From positions 69,501 to 133,500 of the forward strand of contig NZ_FOVN01000005.1 of the NCBI RefSeq assembly GCF_900115185.1: 64,000 bases of DNA, in the 5' to 3' direction. Under the pieces are notes generated by a model. It searched no databases. It worked only from the letters and a program-made list of their open reading frames with translations, and had not been told where the DNA came from. The translations under genes were made by a program, and so were the position numbers. Of this stretch, positions 7,995 through 18,000 are shown piece by piece. The DNA comes from Algorimicrobium echini (GTDB taxonomy: Bacteria; Bacteroidota; Bacteroidia; Flavobacteriales; Flavobacteriaceae). Position 1 is the stretch's first letter. The number at the start of each line of letters is the position of its first letter.

Positions 7995-8888
7995 TTGGAA
8001 ACCATTCTAACAATTAATAATCTGACTAAAAAATTTGGCTACCTGACCGCTGTCAAAGATTTATCATTCACCATCAATAAAGGCAATGTTTACGGTATTC
8101 TAGGACCAAATGGTAGCGGAAAATCTACCACATTAGGGATTGTTTTAAATGTTGTAAATAAAACATCAGGCGAATTTCATTGGTTTGATGGCAATACCTC
8201 AACCCATGATGCTTTAAAAAAAGTAGGTGCTATTATTGAGCGTCCAAATTTTTACCCATACATGACAGCTTATCAAAACCTTAAATTAGTTTGTAAAATT
8301 AAAGGTGTTGATTATCATAAAATTGATGAAAAATTAGAGTTGGTAAACCTTTTAGACAGAAAAGACAGCAAATTTCAAACCTTTTCTCTAGGTATGAAAC
8401 AACGTTTAGCCATAGCTTCTGCCTTATTAAATGATCCTGAAATTCTAATATTAGACGAACCTACTAATGGCTTAGACCCTCAAGGAATTCATCAAATTAG
8501 AAGTTTAATTAAATTAATTGCTAGTCAAGGCACTACCATTTTATTGGCATCACACCTATTAGATGAAGTGGAAAAAGTATGCTCTCATGTTGTAGTTTTA
8601 CGTAAAGGTGAAAAATTATATTCTGGTCGTGTAGACGAAATGATATCGAGTCATGGCTATTTAGAATTAAAATGTGACGACACCCAGACGTTAACAGCAT
8701 TTTTAGAAGCTAAAAAAATGTTTGGAAAAATTAAAATTGAAGACGATTTGATTACAGCATTTCTAGACGAACCTATGGATGCCAAAAGCGTTAACAAATT
8801 GTTGTTTGATAACGGTATCGTTTTAACCCATTTAGTAAAACGAAAAGAAAGTCTTGAAGAACAATTCTTACAATTAACAGACAACTAA
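7995..8888 (+). CDS. ABC transporter ATP-binding protein
   Basis: 297 aa ATPase of the bacitracin/lantibiotic-export-like ABC-2 class, working with the permease that follows. Walker A is GPNGSGKST (residues 37-45), the signature is the variant LGMKQ, and Walker B is ILILDEPTNGLDP. The start is a TTG at 7995: the protein begins ETILTINNLTKKFG at the expected family position and no in-frame ATG exists before mid-protein. The permease starts 18 bp after the stop, so the two form an operon. The substrate is unknown. Confidence 0.9.
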   Translation: METILTINNLTKKFGYLTAVKDLSFTINKGNVYGILGPNGSGKSTTLGIVLNVVNKTSGEFHWFDGNTSTHDALKKVGAIIERPNFYPYMTAYQNLKLVCKIKGVDYHKIDEKLELVNLLDRKDSKFQTFSLGMKQRLAIASALLNDPEILILDEPTNGLDPQGIHQIRSLIKLIASQGTTILLASHLLDEVEKVCSHVVVLRKGEKLYSGRVDEMISSHGYLELKCDDTQTLTAFLEAKKMFGKIKIEDDLITAFLDEPMDAKSVNKLLFDNGIVLTHLVKRKESLEEQFLQLTDN

Positions 8889-8906
8889 CCAATCAAAACC
8901 AACCAC

Positions 8907-9734
8907 ATGTTACGACTAGTAAATTTAGAATTGCAAAAATTACTGTTAAGCAGAACGAATAAAATATTAATATTTATATCCTTTATTTTGCCATTTACGG
9001 TTTTGGTATTGTCATCTATAAAAATAAATTTCTTCGGATTTTTCACTTTAGAATTAGGCGAATTAGGCATTTTTAACTTCCCATTAATCTGGCATATCAC
9101 CACATTTTTTGCCTCATATTTCAAATTGTTCTTTGCAATTGTTGTGGTGAGTATGATTGGGAATGAATACAGCAACAAAACCATCAAACAAAATTTAATT
9201 GATGGTTTAAGTAAAAAAGAATTTATACTCTCTAAATTTTACACCATTGTATTTTTCTCATTATTTGCTACGGTTTTAATTGCCATAGCGTCATTTTTAA
9301 TAGGCTTATATTATTCAAGCTATACAGAAGCAAGTATCATCTTTAGAGAAACCGAATTCTTGCTAGCCTATTTTGTAAAGCTTGTTGGATTCTTTACACT
9401 TTGTTTATTCTTTGCCATGTTATTAAAACGATCGGCATTTGCCTTGGCGTTTTTAATAGTACTTTATATTGCTGAATGGCTTATATTTTGGGGTTCTTAT
9501 GAAATTTTTGGTAGTACAGAAACGGCGTTTAAAGTTAAAAACTTCTTACCATTAGAATCTATGTATAAGTTAATTGACCAACCTATCCAGCGTATTATGA
9601 TGACAAAATTCCCTGAAAAAGCTGATTTATCATATGATTATGCTGTGCATTGGTACGAAATTGCAATTGTACTTGGTTGGACTGCTATATTCGTGTTTTT
9701 ATCGTTAAGATTATTAAAGAAGCGAGATTTGTAA
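8907..9734 (+). CDS. ABC-2 type transporter permease
   Basis: 275 aa membrane protein with about six hydrophobic segments and the ABC-2 pattern: cytoplasmic N-terminal helix (LVNLELQKLLLSRTNKIL), the GNEYSNKTIKQNLIDGLSKK coupling loop near residue 90, and a final segment ending in a short basic tail (RLLKKRDL). It pairs with the ATPase upstream. The next gene has its own promoter overlapping the end of this unit, so the operon probably ends here. Confidence 0.88.
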   Translation: MLRLVNLELQKLLLSRTNKILIFISFILPFTVLVLSSIKINFFGFFTLELGELGIFNFPLIWHITTFFASYFKLFFAIVVVSMIGNEYSNKTIKQNLIDGLSKKEFILSKFYTIVFFSLFATVLIAIASFLIGLYYSSYTEASIIFRETEFLLAYFVKLVGFFTLCLFFAMLLKRSAFALAFLIVLYIAEWLIFWGSYEIFGSTETAFKVKNFLPLESMYKLIDQPIQRIMMTKFPEKADLSYDYAVHWYEIAIVLGWTAIFVFLSLRLLKKRDL

Positions 9735-9742
9735 TATATTTG
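9735..9742 (+). promoter_or_regulatory. Bacteroidota -7 box (TATATTTG)
   Basis: Perfect TAnnTTTG directly after the permease stop and 18 bp before the ATG at 9761. It supports that ATG as the start of the T9SS protein rather than the longer reading frame that begins inside the permease. Confidence 0.55.
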
Positions 9743-9760
9743 GATCATATTGCTATCCAA

Positions 9761-12700
9761 ATGAAAAAAATACTCTTTTATACATTTTTAATCTGTTTTG
9801 TTGGTGTGTATGGTCAACAACAGGCATCCAATTGGTATTTTGGCGAAAATGCTGGAATTCAGTTTGCTGCTGATGGAACCGTTTCTGCCTTAAATGATGG
9901 GCAACTAAATACTGTTGAAGGATGTTCATCAATTTCAGATAACAATGGAAACTTACTATTCTATACAGATGGTTCGTTAGTTTATAATAGTGAGCATAAC
10001 ATAATGGTGAATGGCACTGGGTTATTAGGTGATTTATCAAGTTCACAATCTGCTATAGTAGTTCCAAAGCCAGACGACTCTACTATCTACTACATTTTTA
10101 CAGTGGGATCAAACCAGTCTTTTACGGGATTAAAATATTCAATTGTTGACATGACTTTAGATTCTGGTCGTGGAGAAATAACAGTAAAAAATGTTAATCT
10201 TTTATCACAATGTGCTGAAAAAATTGCAGCCGTTTTAAAAGATTGTGAAACTGGAGCCATATGGGTTATTGGGCTTTCAGATATTAATGGTACTTCAACA
10301 GCAAGAATGGATACATTTCACGCTTTTGAAGTTACAGATACAGGTGTTAATCCTATAGCAGTCAAATCAACTTTTAATCGTTTAAATATTTCTGATTCTA
10401 GAGGGTATCTCAAATTATCTCCTGATGGATCAAAAGTAGCTTGTGCTAGTATGTCTAATGGATTAGACCTATTTGATTTTGATGTTACAACGGGTATGTT
10501 AAGTAATAGTGCACGAATCACAATTCCTGGTATAAATAACCGCCCTTACGGTGCCGAATTTTCACCAACAAGCGAGATTTTATATGTAACCGCCTCAAAT
10601 GATTTTTTTGGTAATGGTGATACTAATCCAAGTTCTCATCAATCTGTATTACTCCAATATGATCTAACAGCTGGAGATATTAGTAATTCAGCCTTTATTT
10701 TAGATAGTCGGAATGGCTACCGAAGTGCTTTACAGTTAGGTCCTGATGGTAAAATTTACAGAACTACATCTGAAACCTACAGTCGTGGTTTACCCTTTTT
10801 AAGTGTTATAAATAATCCCAATATACTTGGAACCGATTGCAATTTTGTAAACAATGCTATTTCATTAGGACAAAATAATTCTACACAAGGATTACCACCA
10901 TTCATAGCCTCTTTCTTTACTGAAAAAATTGATATTATTGGTAATGGTAATGAAACCACATTCTTACCATTATGCACAGGTGATACTTATACATTAATAT
11001 CAGATAATATCCCTGGCGCAACTTACATTTGGACAAAAGACGAAAATCCACTTCCAGAAGCTGATTTCGACTTAATTATTAATGATGCAGGTATCTATAG
11101 AGTTCTAATCGATTTAAATAATGGTGATTGTAACCGATTAGAAGGAGAAGCTATTGTTGAATATTTTGATATTCCTATTGCTAATCCTGCTGGGAAGTTG
11201 AATGTTTGTAATGACGCTTTATCTGCAGATATTGACTTAACCGTTCGTGATGCGAATATTCTTGGAACGCAAAATCCTAGCGTTTACGAAGTTCATTATT
11301 TTGAATCCCAATTAGATGCTGAAAACAACGAAAACGAGATTACGGGCTTATTTACTAACACCTTGAATCCAACACCTATTTTTGCTCGTATTCACAACAA
11401 AAACAACCCAAATTGTTATGACACTACATCCTTTGAGGTAGAAGTGTTTATAACACCAACGGCAAACCCAATTCCCGATCAAATCTGGTGCGATGATGCT
11501 ACTGATGGAGATGCCACGAATGGCCAAACTGATATTGATTTGTTGAGTTTTAACCCCATGTTTCTAGATACACAAAGTCCAACAGATTTTTCAGTGAGTT
11601 ACCATACCTCGCAAGCAAATGCTAATTCTGGTATGAGCCCACTTCCTGATACATATTACAACCAAACAGCTTTTCAAGAAGAAATTTTTGTTCGTGTTGA
11701 AAACGTTTTAAATTCAGACTGTTTCAACACAACCTCTTTTAATGTTGTTGTAAACCCTTTACCTCCTGCTTTCAACTCAAGCTTAATTCAATGTGATGAA
11801 GATGCTAATCAAGATGGCAGAACTGCGTTTAATTTGGATGAAGCTTTTGGTGCTTTATCAGGAAATTCCACAACGGTTTCTATTGAGTATTATGACAATC
11901 AAACAGATGCTAATTCTGGTTCAGACATGCTTGACCCTTTAGGGTATGTAAACACGAGTAATCCAGAAGTCGTAATTGCCAAAATTATTGATAACACAAC
12001 GCTTTGTTACAGCTTGGCTGAATTATCTCTTGAAGTCAGTACAACCCAAATTAATAATTATCAAGCTCCTGAAGTTTGTGATGAATTAGACTCAGAAGAT
12101 GGCATTAATACCTTCGATTTAAACGAAATTACGGTAGCCATTCAGCAAGACAATACCATTACATTTCCAGTTACCTATTATGAAAATTATAATGATGCGC
12201 TGCTCGAGCAAAATGCATTAACTACACCTTTTAATAATACCATACCTTATAACCAAACTATCTATTCACGTGTTGAAAACAATAATGCCTGTTATGGGAT
12301 TGGTGAGGTAACGTTAACCATTAACCCAAGACCGCAATTAGAAGCAGATGAAACAGTACTGTATTGTTTAAATACATTCCCTGACACTATTAGTTTAGAA
12401 GCTGGAATATTAAACGATTCAGCAAACAATTATACCTACGCTTGGTCGTCTGGCCAAACCACAAGCACCATTGCTATTAACGAAATAGGAAATTATACCG
12501 TAACTGCCACAAATAATTCGGGATGTACACAAACGCGTACCATTACTGTGGAACCCTCTAATATTGCAACCATAGAATCCATTACAGTACGTGATGCACT
12601 TCGTGGAAATAATACCATTACTGTTATTGTTTCAGGTGAAGGAGAATACGAATATGCACTTTTTGATGGTGACGGACTTTTATACACTTCTTATCAAACA

Positions 12701-13060
12701 AGTAATGAATTTAACAATGTAGATCCTGGAATTTATACCGTTAGCATTCGTGATGTTAAAAATAATTGTGGCGTGGTAGATGATATGGTTTCAGTTATTG
12801 GATTTCCAAATGTATTCACACCAAATAGTGATGGCACCAACGATACTTGGAATGTTCAAGGTGTTACTGCATTATTCCAACCAAGCACTCGCGTTCAAAT
12901 ATTTAACCGTTACGGAAAATTATTAAAAGAATTAAGCCCTTTGAATGGTGGTTGGGACGGCACTTATAATGGTGAAATTATGCCAAATGACGACTACTGG
13001 TTTACTGTAAAGCTTCAAGATGGCCGTATTTTTAAAAGTCATTTCACGTTAAAGCGTTAA
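9761..13060 (+). CDS. T9SS type B secreted protein with beta-propeller-like N-terminus
   Basis: 1099 aa cell-surface protein. MKKILFYTFLICFVGVYGQ is a signal peptide. Residues ~20-400 look like a WD40/YncE-like beta-propeller (blades such as YLKLSPDGSKVACAS and GAEFSPTSEILYVT). Four ~90-residue modules beginning with a CDxxxxxDG-like segment and ending near an NxxCY/F-type turn lie at about 11203-12329. An Ig-like stretch follows. The last ~85 residues (VFTPNSDGTNDTW, FNRYGKLLKEL, GWDGTYNGEIMPNDDYWFT, HFTLKR) are the gliding-motility-associated type B sorting domain (PF13585/TIGR04131) used by the type IX system. The ATG at 9761 was chosen over the open frame from 9650 because it gives the signal peptide and follows a -7 box. 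Confidence 0.9.
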   Translation: MKKILFYTFLICFVGVYGQQQASNWYFGENAGIQFAADGTVSALNDGQLNTVEGCSSISDNNGNLLFYTDGSLVYNSEHNIMVNGTGLLGDLSSSQSAIVVPKPDDSTIYYIFTVGSNQSFTGLKYSIVDMTLDSGRGEITVKNVNLLSQCAEKIAAVLKDCETGAIWVIGLSDINGTSTARMDTFHAFEVTDTGVNPIAVKSTFNRLNISDSRGYLKLSPDGSKVACASMSNGLDLFDFDVTTGMLSNSARITIPGINNRPYGAEFSPTSEILYVTASNDFFGNGDTNPSSHQSVLLQYDLTAGDISNSAFILDSRNGYRSALQLGPDGKIYRTTSETYSRGLPFLSVINNPNILGTDCNFVNNAISLGQNNSTQGLPPFIASFFTEKIDIIGNGNETTFLPLCTGDTYTLISDNIPGATYIWTKDENPLPEADFDLIINDAGIYRVLIDLNNGDCNRLEGEAIVEYFDIPIANPAGKLNVCNDALSADIDLTVRDANILGTQNPSVYEVHYFESQLDAENNENEITGLFTNTLNPTPIFARIHNKNNPNCYDTTSFEVEVFITPTANPIPDQIWCDDATDGDATNGQTDIDLLSFNPMFLDTQSPTDFSVSYHTSQANANSGMSPLPDTYYNQTAFQEEIFVRVENVLNSDCFNTTSFNVVVNPLPPAFNSSLIQCDEDANQDGRTAFNLDEAFGALSGNSTTVSIEYYDNQTDANSGSDMLDPLGYVNTSNPEVVIAKIIDNTTLCYSLAELSLEVSTTQINNYQAPEVCDELDSEDGINTFDLNEITVAIQQDNTITFPVTYYENYNDALLEQNALTTPFNNTIPYNQTIYSRVENNNACYGIGEVTLTINPRPQLEADETVLYCLNTFPDTISLEAGILNDSANNYTYAWSSGQTTSTIAINEIGNYTVTATNNSGCTQTRTITVEPSNIATIESITVRDALRGNNTITVIVSGEGEYEYALFDGDGLLYTSYQTSNEFNNVDPGIYTVSIRDVKNNCGVVDDMVSVIGFPNVFTPNSDGTNDTWNVQGVTALFQPSTRVQIFNRYGKLLKELSPLNGGWDGTYNGEIMPNDDYWFTVKLQDGRIFKSHFTLKR

Positions 13061-13074
13061 CACTAAAAAAATCG

Positions 13075-13082
13075 TACATTTA
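13075..13082 (+). promoter_or_regulatory. Possible -7 box (TACATTTA)
   Basis: TAnnTTTR match 18 bp before the ATG at 13101. It is followed at once by the small palindrome AACGGT-AAC-ACCGTT (13084-13098). Confidence 0.4.
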
Positions 13083-13100
13083 AAACGGTAACACCGTTCT

Positions 13101-14945
13101 ATGTTTCAGATTAATAAATTCATCTTAATCATTTGTTGTTTTGCGTCTTCCCTCGCATACAGTCAGGAAATATCATTATTTCAACAATTTAATGGCCGTT
13201 ATGATTATTTAGCTATTGGCAACACACTAAACCAATTTGAAAATAATTTAGACCGAAGTTTTTGTGAAATATTACCCGAATCCGAGGCTGAACTTAACTT
13301 AAATCCAAACTGGAATATTGTAGCAGCTTATTTATATTGGGCTGGTTCTGGTAATGGCGATACAGATGTAAGCCTCAACGGCAATCCATTTAGTGCAGAT
13401 AATACTTATTTGGTGGACTATAACGATCCTATTTACGGACTCCTCACCTATTTTTCTTGTTACACAGACATAACAGATTATCTACGTGCGACAGGAAATG
13501 ATACCTATACGTTTTCAAATCTAGATATTTCTGAAACTTTAACTACAAATGAAGGTTATTGTGGTAACCGAACTAATTTTGCCGGCTGGAGTATTTACGT
13601 GATTTATGAAAACACTGACTTACCAATCAACCAAATAAATTTATTTCAAGGGTTAGAAATCATCAACCGAAATGTGCAAGAAAAAACTATTTTATTAGAA
13701 AACATCAATGTTTTAGACAATGAAGGTGCTAAAATTGGTTTTTTAGCTTGGGAAGGCGATGTGAATTTAAATTATGGTGAATCGCTTTTAATTAATAACA
13801 ACCTGCTCTCCAACCCGCCATTAAATCCCTCAAACAATGCCTTTAACGGAACAAACTCATTTACGGGTAGTAACACTTTTTATAATGGCGATTTAGATGT
13901 ATACAATATTGAAAATAATATAGCAATTGGTGATAATTCGGTAGAAATAAAACTAACTACAGGTGAAACCGATGAGTTTGGGGTTTTAAGAGCAGACTTA
14001 ATAATACTGAATAACGTCGTGACCGTTTTAAACAGTCAACTACCTGATGCAACCGTTAGTGTAGACAACTATTTTTTGGAATGTGCCACCAGAAATGTGA
14101 CTATCAATTTTACAGCTTTTAATAATAACGCTACCGAAATTTTACCAGCAGCAACACCTATTGCCTTTTATGCAGACGGAGTTTTAGTAGCACAAAGTGA
14201 AACAACAAACAGCATTCCAATTGATGGTTTTGAAACACAATCCATAACCATTAATATTCCCGAAACTATATCTGATAGTTTTACACTTCAAATTGTTATA
14301 GATGATACCGGAAATGGAGCTGGTATAGTTACTGAATTAAACGAATTAAATAATACCAAAATAGAAGGAATTACCTTGCTTCCCATTCCTGAAGCCATAC
14401 CATTAAATCCTTTAGAATCTTGCGATATTGGGTTTAACAAAGCAACATTCAACTTAACTGATCAACTTCAATTTATTGATTATGAAACCCTTGAGGATAT
14501 CAGTTATTATCAAACTGAAACCGATTTGTTTAATCAGGAAAATGAGATATTGATTCCAGAATATTTTGAAAATACCTCATCACCACAAGAAATTTTTATT
14601 CGTGTAAACGCAGATTTCTGCTTTAATTTTTATAAATTTAAGGTTAGTGTCAAAAATTGTCCGCCCAATATTCCCCAAGTCTTCACACCAAACCATGATG
14701 GATTTAATGATTGGTTTAATATTCAAGGGCTTTACAATATTTTTGAAAACCACAAACTGTTAATTTATAATCGTTGGGGAACACTCATTTTTCAAGGTAA
14801 TAATAATTTACCATGGGACGGAACAGCTAATAAAGGCTTAACAAGCCAAGGAAATAGAGTGCCTGTTGGTACTTATTTTTATGTGCTGTTTTTAAACGAT
14901 GAAAGTTTTGAAAATATAACTGGTTGGGTATACGTGAACTACTAA
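13101..14945 (+). CDS. T9SS type B secreted protein, CARDB-like region
   Basis: 614 aa surface protein. A signal peptide ends near ASSLAYSQ. Residues ~20-315 form one large beta-rich domain (RYDYLAIGNTLNQ...AYLYWAGSGNGDTDVSLNG), which looks like a DUF3344/SdrD-type surface domain; I do not recognise it firmly. Next comes a CARDB-like beta domain (TINFTAFNNNATEILPAATP) and one degenerate copy of the Cys-rich module (SCDIGFNKATFNLTDQ). The last ~90 residues (VFTPNHDGFNDWF, YNRWGTLIFQG, PWDGTANKG, PVGTYFYVL) are a type B T9SS sorting domain. It lies 40 bp after the previous T9SS gene in the same direction. Confidence 0.87.
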   Translation: MFQINKFILIICCFASSLAYSQEISLFQQFNGRYDYLAIGNTLNQFENNLDRSFCEILPESEAELNLNPNWNIVAAYLYWAGSGNGDTDVSLNGNPFSADNTYLVDYNDPIYGLLTYFSCYTDITDYLRATGNDTYTFSNLDISETLTTNEGYCGNRTNFAGWSIYVIYENTDLPINQINLFQGLEIINRNVQEKTILLENINVLDNEGAKIGFLAWEGDVNLNYGESLLINNNLLSNPPLNPSNNAFNGTNSFTGSNTFYNGDLDVYNIENNIAIGDNSVEIKLTTGETDEFGVLRADLIILNNVVTVLNSQLPDATVSVDNYFLECATRNVTINFTAFNNNATEILPAATPIAFYADGVLVAQSETTNSIPIDGFETQSITINIPETISDSFTLQIVIDDTGNGAGIVTELNELNNTKIEGITLLPIPEAIPLNPLESCDIGFNKATFNLTDQLQFIDYETLEDISYYQTETDLFNQENEILIPEYFENTSSPQEIFIRVNADFCFNFYKFKVSVKNCPPNIPQVFTPNHDGFNDWFNIQGLYNIFENHKLLIYNRWGTLIFQGNNNLPWDGTANKGLTSQGNRVPVGTYFYVLFLNDESFENITGWVYVNY

Positions 14946-15000
14946 ATGCATTTTAACTGCATTTAATCGATAAAATTAGCGTTTCATCTGATTATTTTAT

Positions 15001-15008
15001 TACATTTG
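15001..15008 (+). promoter_or_regulatory. Bacteroidota -7 box (TACATTTG)
   Basis: Perfect TAnnTTTG 45 bp before the ATG at 15054 and downstream of the previous gene's stop. It argues against the TTG at 15033 as the start only weakly, but is compatible with the ATG. Confidence 0.45.
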
Positions 15009-15053
15009 CTGAACTAGCCCCAAATCCGTTAGTTGAAACTTGAATTACAAAAA

Positions 15054-18000
15054 ATGAAGAAAATCTTCTTATTTACCTGTCTTTTAGTAGCTTTCTTCAA
15101 TATTAGCTTCGCACAACAAATATCTATTAATGATACCTTTACTGCTCAGCAACTTATTGAAGATCGCTTAATTGACGGTTGTGTGGAAATTTCTAATGTA
15201 CAATCCGTAGTAAACGGTTCTGTTAATAATATAAACAGCTTTGGCTATTTTGAACGTTCAAATTCTACGTTCCCTTTTGAGAATGGTATTTTATTGTCTA
15301 CAGGAGCTGCCGTTTCGGCTGGAAATACTGTTAATGCAAACCCTTTAAATGATGGTGAAGCAGATTGGCCTACCGATTCTGATTTAGAGAGTGCTTTAGG
15401 AATTACTAATACGTTAAATGCCACATCCATAGAATTCGATTTTATTTCAGTTTCAAATCAAGTGCAATTTAACTACATACTAGCTTCCGAAGAGTATTAT
15501 GCCAATTACCCATGTGAGTATTCTGATGGGTTTGCGTTTCTAATTAAAGAAGCAGGTACAACCAATCCTTATCAAAATGTTGCTGTAATTCCTGGAACAG
15601 GTACCGCTGTAAATACCAGTACTATTCACGAAGAAGTTGTGGGGTTTTGTCCTGCTGAAAACGAACAATATTTTGAAGGTTATAATTTAGGTGACACCAA
15701 TTTTAATGGCCGTACAACGGTACTTACAGCATCTGCAACTATAGAACCTAATGTGCAATATCACATTAAATTAGTTATTGCCGATCAAGAGGATGAAAAT
15801 TTTGACTCTGCGGTGTTTATTCAAGGAAATAGTTTTAATTCGTCGGTTAATTTAGGACCTGATATTACTACCTGTGCCGACACCATTACATTAAATGGAG
15901 ACATACAAAACCCTTTAGCAACGTATGAATGGTTAGAAAACGGCATTCCTATATCTGGTGAAACCAATCCAACACTTAACGTTACGAACTCTGGAACGTA
16001 TACGGTTTCTATCTCGATACCTATCAATGACACGATTTGTGAAATTGAAGACACCACCATTATCACTTTGAGTTCAGAACAATCTGCTGGTCTTATTTCA
16101 GATTACATAGTTTGTGACGACCCTAGTAATGATGGATTGTATACTTTTGATGTGTCTATAAAAGATCCTGATGTTCTTACTGCTGTTCCTGCTGGTAATT
16201 ATGCTATTTCTTACCATTTTAACTCTAATAGTGCTCAAGATGGCAGTTTTCCAATTTCAACACCGTTTCAGAATTCAGCAAATCCGCAAACTATTTATGT
16301 CCGGATTCTAGACATAGATAATGGCTGTTTAGCTTTCGGTACATTTAATCTTGTTGTTAACCCTTTACCAACCATAACACCTCCAACTCCTTTAGAAGTT
16401 TGTGATGATGGGAATGGAGATGGTTTTACACTAATTGATTTAAGTGTGAAGAACTCCGAAATTACAGGAGATAACTCAAATTATATAGTTAGTTATCACT
16501 ACAACCAAACAGATGCTGAAACAGGTGCCAACCCTGTGCCTGAACCTTACTCAAATACAACTCAAAATGACCAGCTTTTTGTTAGCATTATGGATGCTTC
16601 TACAGGATGTAGAAGTACGACAACTTTAGATGTTACCGTTCTTGATAGTCCGGCTATTGATAATGATTCGCATACCATTGATGCCTGTGAACAAGATGAT
16701 GATGGCTTTGAAAATTTTGATTTAACCACAGTAATAGACGATGTTTTAAATGGCATTACAAATGTTTCAACCACATTTCATGTCACCTATGAAGACGCAC
16801 AAACCGGTAGTAATCCCATTACAGATATCACCAATTACACCAATACAACGCCTGAATTTCAAGTTATTTATATTCGTGTTGTAGATAATGTTACTGGTTG
16901 CCCAGCTATAGCAAACATTGAACTCCATACCAATTTACTTTTAAATGAAAGTAATATTAGAAACTTTTCTCGCTGTGATGATGCTTCTAATGATGGAATC
17001 GTCAATTTTAATTTAGAAAATATTGCCACAACTATAATTAATGGTTTAACAGATGTTTCTGTTGTTTTTTATGAGTCAGAAGCTGACCAAACCGCTGGCA
17101 CTAATGCTATTGACCAAACTATTCCATATGAAGTAACACAAACACCACTCCCTTTATTTGTAACAATTATAGGCGCCAATTGTTCAGTGAATTCTGAAAT
17201 TGAACTTATTATCCACCCAGCAACCATATTACCTACTTTAAATTCTGTTACCTATTGCGATACGGATGACAATACCATGACATCTGTTGAGTTATCAAGT
17301 TTCAACAGTTATGTGAGTTCAGGAATTCCAAACGCAGAGGTTAGCTATTTTCTAACTGAAGAGGAAGCTACAGATAATGAAAATCCGTTACCTCCTTTTT
17401 ATGATAATACCAGCAATCCATTTGAAGTATACGTTCGTGTTAGAAATGGTAACACAGGATGTTACGATGTTGCAACGTTAGAAATAGAAGTACTACCAGC
17501 CCCAACTACCACACAACCAAGCAATGAAATTATTTGCGATGATGATCAAGACGCCTTGACCATTGTTAATTTAGATGCCAAAATACCAGAAATTGTTGCT
17601 TCAACAGAAGGCTTAAATATCACGTTTCACAGAACATTTGCTGAAGCAGAAACTAACACTAATAGAATTATAAATACCTCTGCTTACAGTGCCGACACAC
17701 AAACCGTATTCTCTAGAGTGGAGCGCATAACCACAGGCTGTTTTGCTATTGAAAACTTTGAAATTGTAGTGAATACCCTACCTGTTTTTACAACTATTCC
17801 TGATTTCAATAATTGTGAAACAGATGGTAATCAAATTGCTGAATTTATATTTCAAGAAAAAGATGCGGATATACTAAACGGACAAACGGGTAAACGTGTT
17901 TTATATTTTGAAAATGCCAATGATGCAATAAATAGAACTAATATCATAGATAAAACTGCTGTGTATGAAAACACATCCAACCCACAACTCATTCATATTC

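Noticed and set aside
9650-9760. Longer N-terminus for the first T9SS protein
   Set aside because: It overlaps the permease gene, has no signal peptide at its start, and the -7 box at 9735-9742 would lie inside it.
14944-14966. AAATGCA/TGCATTT hairpin after the 614-aa gene as terminator
   Set aside because: 7-bp AT-rich stem with no T-run on either strand; too weak to call.
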